Of a stretch of DNA of 43,927 nt, positions 9,274-16,903 are shown piece after piece (position 1 is the stretch's first letter; the number at the start of each line of letters is the position of its first letter). Made by a program: the position numbers and the translations under genes. This DNA is from Rikenellaceae bacterium (GTDB lineage: Bacteria > Bacteroidota > Bacteroidia > Bacteroidales > Rikenellaceae). The stretch lies in the NCBI GenBank assembly GCA_017415005.1, contig JAFQJK010000122.1:1-43927 (forward strand). Direction: 5' to 3'. The notes beneath the pieces are model-generated. The model had not been told where the DNA came from and ran no database searches. It saw only the letters and a list, made by a program, of their open reading frames with translations.

Positions 9274-9304
9274 ATTGCCCCTTTGGCAAAGTTTTTTATC
9301 TTTG
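9274..9304 (+). promoter_or_regulatory. polA promoter
   Basis: TATCTTTG at 9297-9304 matches the -7 consensus exactly; ATTG at 9274-9277, 19 nt upstream, is a 3-of-4 match to the -33 TTTG. The polA ATG is at 9367, giving a leader of roughly 55 nt. Confidence 0.65.
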
Positions 9305-9366
9305 TCCGACGGGAGGTTCCGGCACGGCGCGAATGCCGCGGAGCCTGCCCGCTAAAGCCGACCGAG

Positions 9367-12285
9367 ATGAAAAAACTGTTCCTGATAGATGCCTACGCGC
9401 TGATTTTCCGCTCCTACTATGCTTTCATCTCGCGCCCGATGCGCAATGCCGACGGGCTCAACACGTCGGCTGTGTTCGGGTTCACCAAGTTCCTCAGTGA
9501 GATCATCCGCCGCGAGAACCCGCACTACCTCGGGGTGGCGTTCGACCCGGCGGGCGGCAATTTCCGCAGCCGGCTCTACCCGGCCTACAAGGCCAATCGG
9601 TCGGCCACGCCCGAGGACATTATCGCCGCCGTTCCCTATATCAAGCGAATCCTGGAGGCGATGCGGATCCCGGTGCTCGAGGTGCCGGGCTACGAGGCCG
9701 ACGACGTGATCGGTACGCTCTCGGCCAAGGCCTCGGGCATGGGCTTCGAGGTCTATATGGTGACGCCCGACAAGGACTTCGGGCAGCTGGTCACTTCCTC
9801 GGTGTCGATCTACAAGCAGCGCAAGGGCGGCGAGGGGGTCGAGATCATCGGGCCCGACGAGGTGAAGGCCCATTACGGGATCGACGATCCGCGGCAGGTG
9901 ATCGACATCCTGGCGCTCTGGGGCGACGCGTCCGACAATATTCCCGGCGTGCCGGGCGTCGGCGAGAAGGGGGCGATGAAGCTGGTCGGTCAGTACGGCT
10001 CGGTCGAGAACCTGCTGGCCAATGTCGACAAGCTGAGCGGCAAGCTGCGCGAGAACGTCGAGGCCAGCCGCGACCAGATCCTGCTCTCGAAGCAGTTGGC
10101 CACGATCCATATGGAGGTCCCGGTCGAGTGCTGCCCCGAGCGGCTGATCATGGAGGAGGCCGACTACGAAGCGTTGCGGGAGGTCTACCGCGAGCTTGGT
10201 TTCCATATGTTCCTGCGCGAGCTCGACCAGCTCGCCGGGCGCCGGGCCGATGCCCCGGCGATCGGCGGGAACGCTTCCGTCCCTGTGCAACCTGCCCCGC
10301 CGGCCGGGGCCGCTCCGGCGCCCGACCAGCCGGCGAGGGGCCGCAGGCCGGTGACCCCGGGGGCTGCCGGCTCGACCCAGGGCTCGCTGTTCGGGGCTGT
10401 GGCCGGGGATGGCGAGGTGAGTCCGGCGGCCGTCCCTGCCGGGGACGGCCAGGGCGACCTGTTCGCCGCGAGCCAGTATGCTACGGCAGCCACCACGACA
10501 CACCGGTACGAGATCGTCGATACCCTCGGGGGGCTCGATGAACTGGTGGCTCTGCTCGGGCGCGAGCGGGTGTTCTGTTTCGACACCGAGACGACGGGTT
10601 TCGACGTGTTCAACGATAAGTTGGTGGGCCTTTCGTTCTGCGTCCGGGCGCACGAGGCTTACTATGTGCCGTGCAACGACGCCAACCGGGCGGCGGTGGC
10701 CGGGCGGCTGCGCCCGCTGTTCGAGGACGGGTCGATCGCCAAGATCGGGCAGAACATCAAGTTCGATATCATGGTGTTGCGTAATCTGGGGATCGAGGTG
10801 CGCGGCTTCAAGTATGACACGATGATCGTCCACTACCTGCTCGATCCCGAGAGCCGCCACGGGATGGACTACCTGGCGCGGACCTATCTCGATTACTCGC
10901 CGATCGCCATCGAGGAGCTGATCGGGCGCGGCGCGCGGCAGATCACGATGGATATGGTTCCTGTGGGGCGTGTGGCCGAGTATGCGGCCGAGGATGCCGA
11001 CGTGACGTTCCGGCTGTGGGAGAGGCTCTGGCCGATGCTGGAGGAGGCGGGCCTCGTCGAGCTGTACACGAAGATCGAGGAGCCGCTGATCGAGGTGCTG
11101 GCCGACATCGAGCTCACGGGCGTGAAGATCGACACCGCGGCGCTCGGCGCCTACGGCCGCGAGCTGACCCTCGAGCTCGACCGGATCGAGGACCAGGTGC
11201 GCGTGGCGTGCGGCGACCCGACGCTCAACGTCAACTCGGCCCGCCAGCTGGGCGAGGCGCTTTTCGACCGGCTCAGGATCGATCCCAAGCCCAAGAAGAC
11301 CAAGACCAGGCAGTATAAGACCGACGAGGAGTACCTGCGCTCGCTCGAGGACCGCCACCCGGTGGTGGGGATGATCCTCGAGTACCGGGGGCTTAAGAAG
11401 CTCCTTTCGACCTATATCGAAGCATTGCCGCAGTTGGTGAATCCGAAAACGGGGCGTATCCATACTTCGTTCAACCAGGCGGTGACGGCCACCGGGCGGC
11501 TCAGCTCGACCAATCCCAACCTGCAGAACATCCCGGTGCGCGAGGAGCGCGGCCGCGAGATCCGCAAGGCGTTCATCCCCTCGGACGGCGATCACCTGAT
11601 CCTCTCGGCCGATTACAGCCAAGTCGAGCTGCGGCTGATGGCCCACCTGAGCGGCGATGCGGGGCTTATCGAGGCGTTCGAGCAGGGCGAGGACATCCAC
11701 ACGGCCACGGCCTCGAAACTGTTCGGCGTGCCGCTGCCCGAGGTGACGCGCGACCAGCGCCGCAAGGCCAAGACGGCCAACTTCGGGATCATCTACGGCA
11801 TCTCGGCCTTCGGGCTCGCGCAGCGGCTCGGCATCCCGCGCACCGAGGCCAGGGAGATCATCGACGGTTACTTCGCCACCTACCCGGGCGTGAAAGCCTA
11901 CATGGAGCGGGTGGTGCGCGAGGCACAGCAGCACGGCTACGTGACCACGCTCTTCGGGCGCAAACGTTTCCTGGCTGACATCAATTCGGGTAACTCCGTC
12001 ACTCGCGGGCTGGCCGAGCGCAATGCGATCAACGCGCCGATCCAGGGCAGCGCGGCCGACATCATGAAGATGGCGATGATCTGCGTACACCGCGAGTTCA
12101 AGGCCCGCGGACTGCGCTCGCGGGTGATCCTGCAGGTGCACGACGAGCTGGTCGTCGACCTCTACAAGCCTGAGCAGGAGGTGGTGGCCGACGTGGTGGT
12201 GCGCTGCATGGAGGGCGCAGCGGCGCTCCGCGTGGCGCTGACGGTCGATTACGGCGTGGGCGAGAACTGGATCGAGGCGCACTGA
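9367..12285 (+). CDS. polA: DNA polymerase I
   Basis: 972 residues, three domains. The 5'-3' exonuclease (about 1-295) opens with KLFLIDAYALIFRSYYA and has the metal-site segment VPGYEADDVIGTL and the helix-hairpin motif IPGVPGVGEKGA. The 3'-5' proofreading domain (about 390-570) keeps the DEDD start FDTETTG (D406, E408), so proofreading looks intact. The polymerase domain has motif A SADYSQVEL (D749), the O-helix RRKAKTANFGIIYG and motif C VHDEL (D926). Used in Okazaki-fragment maturation and repair. A low-complexity Pro/Ala/Gly linker (about 310-375) joins the two exonuclease domains and carries QGSLF (338-342) and QGDLF (362-366). The start follows from the promoter position and the family N-terminus. 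Confidence 0.98.
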   Translation: MKKLFLIDAYALIFRSYYAFISRPMRNADGLNTSAVFGFTKFLSEIIRRENPHYLGVAFDPAGGNFRSRLYPAYKANRSATPEDIIAAVPYIKRILEAMRIPVLEVPGYEADDVIGTLSAKASGMGFEVYMVTPDKDFGQLVTSSVSIYKQRKGGEGVEIIGPDEVKAHYGIDDPRQVIDILALWGDASDNIPGVPGVGEKGAMKLVGQYGSVENLLANVDKLSGKLRENVEASRDQILLSKQLATIHMEVPVECCPERLIMEEADYEALREVYRELGFHMFLRELDQLAGRRADAPAIGGNASVPVQPAPPAGAAPAPDQPARGRRPVTPGAAGSTQGSLFGAVAGDGEVSPAAVPAGDGQGDLFAASQYATAATTTHRYEIVDTLGGLDELVALLGRERVFCFDTETTGFDVFNDKLVGLSFCVRAHEAYYVPCNDANRAAVAGRLRPLFEDGSIAKIGQNIKFDIMVLRNLGIEVRGFKYDTMIVHYLLDPESRHGMDYLARTYLDYSPIAIEELIGRGARQITMDMVPVGRVAEYAAEDADVTFRLWERLWPMLEEAGLVELYTKIEEPLIEVLADIELTGVKIDTAALGAYGRELTLELDRIEDQVRVACGDPTLNVNSARQLGEALFDRLRIDPKPKKTKTRQYKTDEEYLRSLEDRHPVVGMILEYRGLKKLLSTYIEALPQLVNPKTGRIHTSFNQAVTATGRLSSTNPNLQNIPVREERGREIRKAFIPSDGDHLILSADYSQVELRLMAHLSGDAGLIEAFEQGEDIHTATASKLFGVPLPEVTRDQRRKAKTANFGIIYGISAFGLAQRLGIPRTEAREIIDGYFATYPGVKAYMERVVREAQQHGYVTTLFGRKRFLADINSGNSVTRGLAERNAINAPIQGSAADIMKMAMICVHREFKARGLRSRVILQVHDELVVDLYKPEQEVVADVVVRCMEGAAALRVALTVDYGVGENWIEAH

Positions 12286-12401
12286 TCGCGTGGCTCGCCG
12301 GCAGGGCGTAGCGAGGGCGTTGCCTTGCGGAACGGAAAAGATCGTGAGGGCGGTTCGCAGTCGCTGGCGGGCTGCCGGAGCGATGGATAAACAGACGAAC
12401 G

Positions 12402-12854
12402 ATGAGACTATTGATACAACGGGTGAGCGAAGCGTCGGTCGCGATCGGCGGCGTGCGGCACTCGGCCATCGGGCCGGGGCTGCTGGTGCTCGTCGGGATC
12501 GAGGAGGCCGACACCGACGACGATATCGCGTGGCTCGCCGAGAAAGCGGTAAAACTTCGTATATTTGCCGACGAGGCCGGCGTGATGAACCGCAGTGTGC
12601 GGGATGTGGGCGGCGAGATGCTGGTCGTGAGCCAGTTCACGCTGCACGCCTCGACCCGCAGGGGGGCACGCCCCTCGTACGTCCGGGCGGCGGGTGCGGC
12701 GTTCTCGGAGCCGGTGTACGGGCGTTTCGTGGCGCGGCTCGCGGCATTGCTGGGCCGCCCGGTGGCCACGGGGGTGTTCGGGGCCGATATGCAGGTGGCG
12801 CTTGTCAACGACGGGCCGGTCACGATCTGGATCGATTCGAAAAACAGGGAATAA
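12402..12854 (+). CDS. dtd: D-aminoacyl-tRNA deacylase
   Basis: 150 residues, the usual Dtd length. It removes D-amino acids (and glycine from tRNA-Ala) wrongly charged to tRNA. N-terminal MRLLIQRVSEASV, the active-site SQFTLHAST motif (about 79-87) and the C-terminal NDGPVTIW with the cis Gly-Pro motif are all present. It is followed after 2 bp by the MazG-like gene, so the two are surely co-transcribed; both are clean-up enzymes. It starts 116 bp after polA; I see no promoter in between, so it may be read from polA. Confidence 0.96.
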   Translation: MRLLIQRVSEASVAIGGVRHSAIGPGLLVLVGIEEADTDDDIAWLAEKAVKLRIFADEAGVMNRSVRDVGGEMLVVSQFTLHASTRRGARPSYVRAAGAAFSEPVYGRFVARLAALLGRPVATGVFGADMQVALVNDGPVTIWIDSKNRE

Positions 12855-12856
12855 CT

Positions 12857-13168
12857 ATGACGATAGAGGAAATACAAGAGCTGGTCGATGCGTGGAACAC
12901 CAGGCACGGGGTGAAGCACCAGAGCGAGCTGACCAACATGGCCGTGCTGACCGAGGAGGTCGGCGAGCTGGCGCGGGTCATCGCGCGCAAGCACAGCGAC
13001 CCGGCGATGACCGATGCCGACCTGCGCGCGGCCATGGGCCTGGAGATCGCCGACGTGATGTGGGTGCTGGCCTCGCTGGCCAACCAGGCGGGCATCAACC
13101 TGACGGATGCGCTGATCGCCAACCTCGAGCGGCGCAGCGCCGATGCGGACCGGCCCGCTCGGAAGTAG
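12857..13168 (+). CDS. MazG-like nucleotide pyrophosphohydrolase
   Basis: 103 residues, a single all-alpha NTP-PPase (MazG) domain. The metal-binding signature ELTNMAVLTEEVGELARVI (EExxE pattern, about residues 24-42) and the second half-site LEIADVMWVLASLANQAGI (ExxD, about 63-81) are clear. Such small single-domain proteins hydrolyse non-canonical or excess nucleoside triphosphates or related nucleotides. Start codon 2 bp after the dtd stop, so translation is likely coupled. The exact substrate cannot be told from sequence. Confidence 0.93.
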   Translation: MTIEEIQELVDAWNTRHGVKHQSELTNMAVLTEEVGELARVIARKHSDPAMTDADLRAAMGLEIADVMWVLASLANQAGINLTDALIANLERRSADADRPARK

Positions 13169-13483
13169 GCGTAATGCAGCGCCGGCCTGCCCGGCCCGGA
13201 GCCGGCTGACCTGCCTGTGGCGCGGGTGTGTCCGGGTGGGGATCGGTGGGCCGGGGCGCAGCCAACGCGGACGCCGGGGAAACCCGTCCGCTCCTTTCGG
13301 TGGGATACCTGCCCGGGCCGGTCGCGGACTATTGCGGCCACAGGCAGATCAGCGCCACCCCGATTCAATGTATGGAGATGGTTTTATTAACAGTTCTTCG
13401 TATTTTTGCACGATCGCTGTTAATAAACCGTCAATAAACTGTCAGTAACCGACACCCTGCTGTCAATATCCGGATCATAACCC
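13169..13483. other. Spacer upstream of mnmA
   Basis: 315 bp. The left two thirds are GC-rich without a gene; the right third is AT-rich and carries the mnmA promoter and its repeat array, listed separately. Confidence 0.5.
13383..13454 (+). promoter_or_regulatory. mnmA promoter with centred inverted repeat and iterated half-sites
   Basis: The -7 box TATTTTTG (13401-13408) lies at the exact centre of an 11-bp perfect inverted repeat: TTTATTAACAG (13383-13393) and CTGTTAATAAA (13417-13427). The right half-site then recurs in imperfect direct copies, CGTCAATAAAC (about 13429-13440) and TGTCAGTAAC (about 13440-13450), at a spacing of one helical turn. No TTTG lies at -33. The layout suggests an operator covering the promoter and leader; the regulator is unknown. 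Confidence 0.55.
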
Positions 13484-14686
13484 ATGAAAACCGTAGTCGT
13501 CGGACTTTCGGGCGGCGTCGATTCGAGCGTCGCCGCTTACCTGCTCAAGCAGCAGGGCTATGAGGTGATCGGCCTGTTCATGCGCAACTGGCACGACACG
13601 ACGGGTACGCTCGAGGGCGACTGCCCGTGGTACGACGACCAGATGTTCGCCGAGCTGGTCGCCCGGCGGCTCGACATTCCGTTCCGGTCGATCGACCTGA
13701 GCGAGCAGTACCGCCACCGTGTGGTCGACTATATGTTCGACGAGTACGGCAAGGGACGCACGCCCAATCCCGACGTGCTCTGTAACCGTGAGATCAAGTT
13801 CGACGCCTTCCTGCGGGCTGCGCTCGACATGGGGGCCGACTATGTGGCCACCGGCCACTACTGCCGCCGTGAGGACATAGCGGCGGGAAGCTGTACCGTG
13901 CACCGGCTGCTGGCCGGCGCCGACCCGGGCAAGGACCAGAGTTATTTCCTGTGCCAGCTCTCGCAGGAGCAGCTCTCGCGGGCGCTCTTCCCGATCGGAC
14001 ACCTGCTCAAAGGTGAGGTGCGCCGTATCGCGGCCGAGCAGAAGCTCGCCACGGCCGAGCGCAAGGACTCGCAGGGCATCTGCTTCGTCGGCAAGGTCGA
14101 TCTGCCGGTCTTCCTGCAGCAGCAGCTCAAGGCGCGCCGGGGCGACATCATCGAGGTCGCGCCCGAATGGGCCGGCTACGGCCGATGCGCGGCACAAGCG
14201 GTCGGCGAAGGTCCGCTGTCGGATGCGGAGCTCGACGCGCTGGCCGAGCCTTACCACTACCTGCCCGAATCGGGCGTGAAGGTCGGCGAGCACAACGGCG
14301 CCCATTTCTACACGATCGGTCAGCGCAGGGGGCTCAACGTGGGCGGTAAGCCCGAGCCGCTGTTCGTGATCGCCACCGACGTCGGGCGCAACATCGTTTA
14401 TGTCGGCCAGGGGCAGCACCATCCGGGCCTCTACCGGCCCGCCCTGCGCATCCGTCCCGACGAAATGCACTGGGTGCGTCCCGACCTGGCCCTTCCCGCC
14501 GGCGCAAGGCGCCGTTTCAGCCTCCGTATCCGCTACCGCCAGCCCTTGCAGGGCGGCGTCCTTCACATCACGGATAACGGTGGCTATCTTACTTTCGACG
14601 AGCCGCAGCGCGGCATCTCGGCCGGGCAGTTCGCCGCCTGGTACGACGGCGACGAGCTCGTCGGCTCGGGCGTGATCGACCGCTGA
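13484..14686 (+). CDS. mnmA: tRNA-specific 2-thiouridylase
   Basis: 400 residues. MnmA puts the 2-thio group on U34 of tRNAs for Lys, Glu and Gln. The PP-loop SGGVDSSVAAYLL (about 9-21) binds ATP; Cys100 in VLCNREIKF and Cys200 in GICFVGK are the two catalytic cysteines at the spacing known from the family. YTIGQRRGL and the C-terminal barrel (ending SGVIDR) are present. Bacteroidetes often have this longer form. Start at the ATG at 13484, about 75 bp after its -7 box. Regulation probably involves the repeat array around the promoter. Confidence 0.97.
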   Translation: MKTVVVGLSGGVDSSVAAYLLKQQGYEVIGLFMRNWHDTTGTLEGDCPWYDDQMFAELVARRLDIPFRSIDLSEQYRHRVVDYMFDEYGKGRTPNPDVLCNREIKFDAFLRAALDMGADYVATGHYCRREDIAAGSCTVHRLLAGADPGKDQSYFLCQLSQEQLSRALFPIGHLLKGEVRRIAAEQKLATAERKDSQGICFVGKVDLPVFLQQQLKARRGDIIEVAPEWAGYGRCAAQAVGEGPLSDAELDALAEPYHYLPESGVKVGEHNGAHFYTIGQRRGLNVGGKPEPLFVIATDVGRNIVYVGQGQHHPGLYRPALRIRPDEMHWVRPDLALPAGARRRFSLRIRYRQPLQGGVLHITDNGGYLTFDEPQRGISAGQFAAWYDGDELVGSGVIDR

Positions 14687-14900
14687 CGGTATCGCAAGCC
14701 GCCGCTCCGTCGCGGGATCCGGCGGCGCGGCAACTTTTACCGCGGCGATCACGACGGCGGACGCACAGCCGACTGGACGTGGCAGGGTCCTGCCACAACC
14801 CCGACGAGTACGGCACGCTCCTGTTCGAATGGGCAGGTGCGCACGGAAAGCTCCGCACGTGCCTGATCCCGTCCCGGCGCCACGGTTGGCGAAACGCTCC

Positions 14901-14934
14901 ATGGCCGGTTCGGCCGCAGGGCCGAGCCGGCCAT
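14901..14934. terminator. Strong hairpin between mnmA and the acetyltransferase gene
   Basis: A 15-bp stem (14901-14915 with 14920-14934; one position pairs U with G on the + transcript) and loop GCAG. It lies 215 bp past mnmA and 31 bp before the next start codon. There is only a weak U-run (TTGTTC) on the + side, so it could be a terminator, a leader structure or a palindromic extragenic repeat. Confidence 0.5.
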
Positions 14935-14965
14935 TGTTCAACCTCCTTTGCTGTAATAATAACCT

Positions 14966-15394
14966 ATGGAGATCAGAAGGATAACTCAATACGACCCTGC
15001 GCTGCTCGACGCCGTACGCAGTCTTCTTGGCCAGCTCTCACCGACGGCCGGCCGCCTCACCGAGGCCCGGTTCCGCGAGTTACTCGCCGCCCCGAGCGCC
15101 CATTTGCTCATGCTCTTCGACGACGAAGGGCGGCCGGCAGGAATGCTCACCGTCGGGCTATACCCCACGCCGGGCGGCGTGAAGGCATGGATCGAGGACG
15201 TCGCCGTCGACCGGGCGTGCCGCGGGCGCGGGTACGGCCGCGCGATCGTCAGCCACGCCATCGGCTATGCCCGCATGCTGGGTGCCGACATGCTGGGGCT
15301 GACCTCGAACCCGGCCCGTGTCGCCGCGAACGGCCTGTACCGGTCGCTGGGCTTCGAGCCGTACACGACCAACGTCTACCGGATGAAACTGTAA
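14966..15394 (+). CDS. GNAT-family N-acetyltransferase
   Basis: 142 residues with the GNAT fold: beta strand GGVKAWIEDVAVD, then the acetyl-CoA pyrophosphate loop RGRGYGRAIVSHAI (about 91-104), then the LGLTSNPARVAANGLYRSLGFEPY end typical of the family. The acceptor substrate cannot be predicted. The gene stands alone, after mnmA and a strong hairpin. Upstream CTCCTTTG resembles a -7 box only partly. The sequence after it is a repeat-bearing spacer. Confidence 0.88.
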   Translation: MEIRRITQYDPALLDAVRSLLGQLSPTAGRLTEARFRELLAAPSAHLLMLFDDEGRPAGMLTVGLYPTPGGVKAWIEDVAVDRACRGRGYGRAIVSHAIGYARMLGADMLGLTSNPARVAANGLYRSLGFEPYTTNVYRMKL

Positions 15395-15479
15395 CGGGAA
15401 CGGGCGGCGGTTCGCGCGCCGCTTACGGCCGCAGCGCACATGGAGCCGGGCCGTGACGTCACGGCCCGCATGCCCGGAC

Positions 15480-15567
15480 CGGCGGGTACGGACATAGGCA
15501 ACCCGCAAGGCGGAGGCTCGGGCTATGACGCCCGACGAACGGCAGGAGCGAGGGCAGGCGGAGCGCA
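15480..15567 (+). repeat. 88-bp direct repeat, copy 1
   Basis: Identical to 15789-15876 at 87 of 88 positions by hand alignment (T/G at 15495 versus 15804), offset 309 bp. It contains GGAGG eight bases before an ATG at 15525, a good ribosome-site-to-start spacing. The frame begins MTPDERQERGQAER, then runs past the repeat end and stops at 15594-15596 after 23 residues. Coding or a pure DNA repeat: undecided. Confidence 0.85.
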
Positions 15568-15788
15568 GATGGCGAAGAAACGAAAAGTCAGGATAAAAGA
15601 CGGCGCGAAAGGCGTGTTAGCTTCATGTACCGGGCGGATACGCGGGTACCTGCGGGTACATGGGGGTGACACCGCGATACGGATTCCGGGTTGATGCCGG
15701 GATACAAGACTGACAGGACCGAAGGAGAGCTCCACGGCTGGGAAGGAAAACAGGCATCAGGAAAGGGGTAAAGGCAACGTGGTACAGG

Positions 15789-15876
15789 CGGCGGGTACGG
15801 ACAGAGGCAACCCGCAAGGCGGAGGCTCGGGCTATGACGCCCGACGAACGGCAGGAGCGAGGGCAGGCGGAGCGCA
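15789..15876 (+). repeat. 88-bp direct repeat, copy 2
   Basis: Second copy of the element at 15480-15567. The same GGAGG-ATG module starts a frame at 15834 with the same MTPDERQERGQAER, but its continuation differs from copy 1 and stays open into the region antisense to the bifunctional nuclease gene, so the long version is doubtful. Confidence 0.85.
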
Positions 15877-15974
15877 AAATAGCGGACGGAGCGCGACCGT
15901 TCACGATCGACTGCAAAGAGAAAGGCGCGGCATACAACGCATATCGCAACGCGACCGTTACGGCAGCCGGGCGG

Positions 15975-16514
15975 CTACTCGCCGCGCAGGCTCCGGATCT
16001 GGTCGCGCACCGTGGCGGCCTCCTCGTACTTTTCGACCGCCACCAGCTCGTCGAGCAGGCGCTCGAGGCGCGAGATGCGGTACATGCCGTCGAACCCCGC
16101 GTCGTCGCCAGTGAGCCCGACAACGCGGCTGACAACGTCGGCTTCGACAAAAAAGCGGCCTCCGACACGCAGCACGAGGGCCAGCGCATCGCTGGTCCGG
16201 CAATCGAGGCGGATCGGCTCGCCGTCGCGGCGAAAAACGAGCATCGTGCGGTAGACGCCCCGGTCGAACTGGTAGATCACCGCCTCGGCCAGCTCGTAAC
16301 CGCTGCGGCGGACGAAACCGGCGAACAGGTCGTGGGTCTGCACGCGCGCGGGACGCTCGCCGCGGACGACCTGGAGGATCGCACGGGCCTCGGTCACGCC
16401 GACGATCATCGGCAGCGTGAACCCGCCGTCGCGGCTCTCGAAGACCACGCGGTAGTGACGGTCAGACCGCTCGTGAGGCTCTATTTTCGAAAATTCGATC
16501 TCCTTACGCTCCAT
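15975..16514 (-). CDS. Bifunctional nuclease (DUF151) domain protein with UVR motif
   Basis: 179 residues from the ATG at 16514. The DUF151/BFN domain covers about residues 15-135: strands around HYRVVFESRDGGFTLPMIVG, TEARAIL, and the RLDCRTSDALALVLRVGGRFFVE signature close to the family's SDA(L/I)ALAL motif. A C-terminal UvrB/UvrC-type helix pair follows (LLDELVAVEKYEEAATVRDQI split over two helices, about 152-175). This BFN-UVR architecture is typical of Bacteroidetes. Nuclease activity is reported for plant and some bacterial relatives; here it is only inferred. I chose MERKEIEF as start because family members begin a few residues before the first strand; ATGs at 16547 and 16565 are in frame alternatives. 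Confidence 0.88.
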   Translation of the reverse strand: MERKEIEFSKIEPHERSDRHYRVVFESRDGGFTLPMIVGVTEARAILQVVRGERPARVQTHDLFAGFVRRSGYELAEAVIYQFDRGVYRTMLVFRRDGEPIRLDCRTSDALALVLRVGGRFFVEADVVSRVVGLTGDDAGFDGMYRISRLERLLDELVAVEKYEEAATVRDQIRSLRGE

Positions 16515-16903
16515 ACGCTCTGCGAGGGTTTGCCCAAATATGTCCATTATTCCCGAAAACTGCAAATTTTACCGATCACGGGTGCTATTTTACCGAAATA
16601 CGACTATTTTTATCGTACTTACGGCCCGGCCGGAGGCGATCGCGCGGCCGCGGAAGCGGCGCACGGTACAAGCGCGACAGGCGTATTGCCCCGGTCCGGA
16701 CCTTCTCCGCGCAATGTATTATGATCCGAAAACCACTTCTCGTCGCGCTGTTGCCCGCACCGTTGCTCCCGGCTGTACAGACGCCGGCGCGCAGGGCGCG
16801 CCGTAACGCCGAGAGCCTGTCGGGCAGAGGCCGTAACCCGATGGCCGGCAGCGGGAGCGGCAGACCGGTGCGGAGCCAGGCCGGACCCTCCGGTTCCGCG
16901 TAT
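16515..16903. other. Divergent spacer between nuclease and EEP-family gene
   Basis: 389 bp. An AT-rich patch at about 16540-16625 probably holds promoters; on the - strand TAAAATTTG differs from the -7 consensus by one extra base. A longer in-frame start for the + strand gene exists at 16721 but its extra residues look non-coding. Confidence 0.4.

Larger units (their letters stand above)
8770..9366. other. Divergent metY/polA spacer
   Basis: 597 bp between divergent genes. It holds the metY promoter on the left and the polA promoter on the right. The middle is GC-rich with no gene I can support; a hairpin CCCGAC ... GTCGGG lies near 9145-9165. Open frames running into polA in this stretch are unlikely to be translated because the polA promoter lies inside them. 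Confidence 0.5.
15395..15974. other. Repeat-bearing spacer
   Basis: 580 bp between convergent genes. It contains the two 88-bp direct repeats listed separately and a loose inverted repeat ATGTACC (15625-15631) with GGTACAT (15655-15661). Apart from the possible short peptides started in the repeats, I see no gene. Confidence 0.55.

Noticed and set aside
9064-9366. Upstream extension of polA giving a protein about 100 residues longer
   Set aside because: The polA promoter box (9297-9304) lies inside it, the extension is Cys/Arg/Pro-rich, and MKKLFLIDAYALIF is the family N-terminus.
9352-12282. 976-residue open frame antisense to polA
   Set aside because: His/Arg/Leu-rich shadow typical of antisense frames in GC-rich genes; polA has all its catalytic motifs.
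12289-12542. Repeated CGCGTGGCTCGCCG near 12289 and 12527
   Set aside because: About 14-15 bp in GC-rich DNA, one copy inside dtd coding sequence; likely chance.
12558-12570. TATATTTG promoter box inside dtd
   Set aside because: Perfect -7 match but inside a conserved coding segment with no -33 element and no gene start placed for it.
13475-14989. 504-residue open frame antisense to mnmA
   Set aside because: Shadow frame with no motif, overlapping the mnmA promoter repeats.
15480-15876. CRISPR-like array
   Set aside because: Only two copies, 88 bp each, with a 221-bp gap; no regular short repeats or cas genes.
15834-16724. Long + strand frame starting in the second 88-bp repeat
   Set aside because: Most of it is antisense to the bifunctional nuclease, whose protein has clear DUF151 and UVR features; only the first few codons remain an open question.
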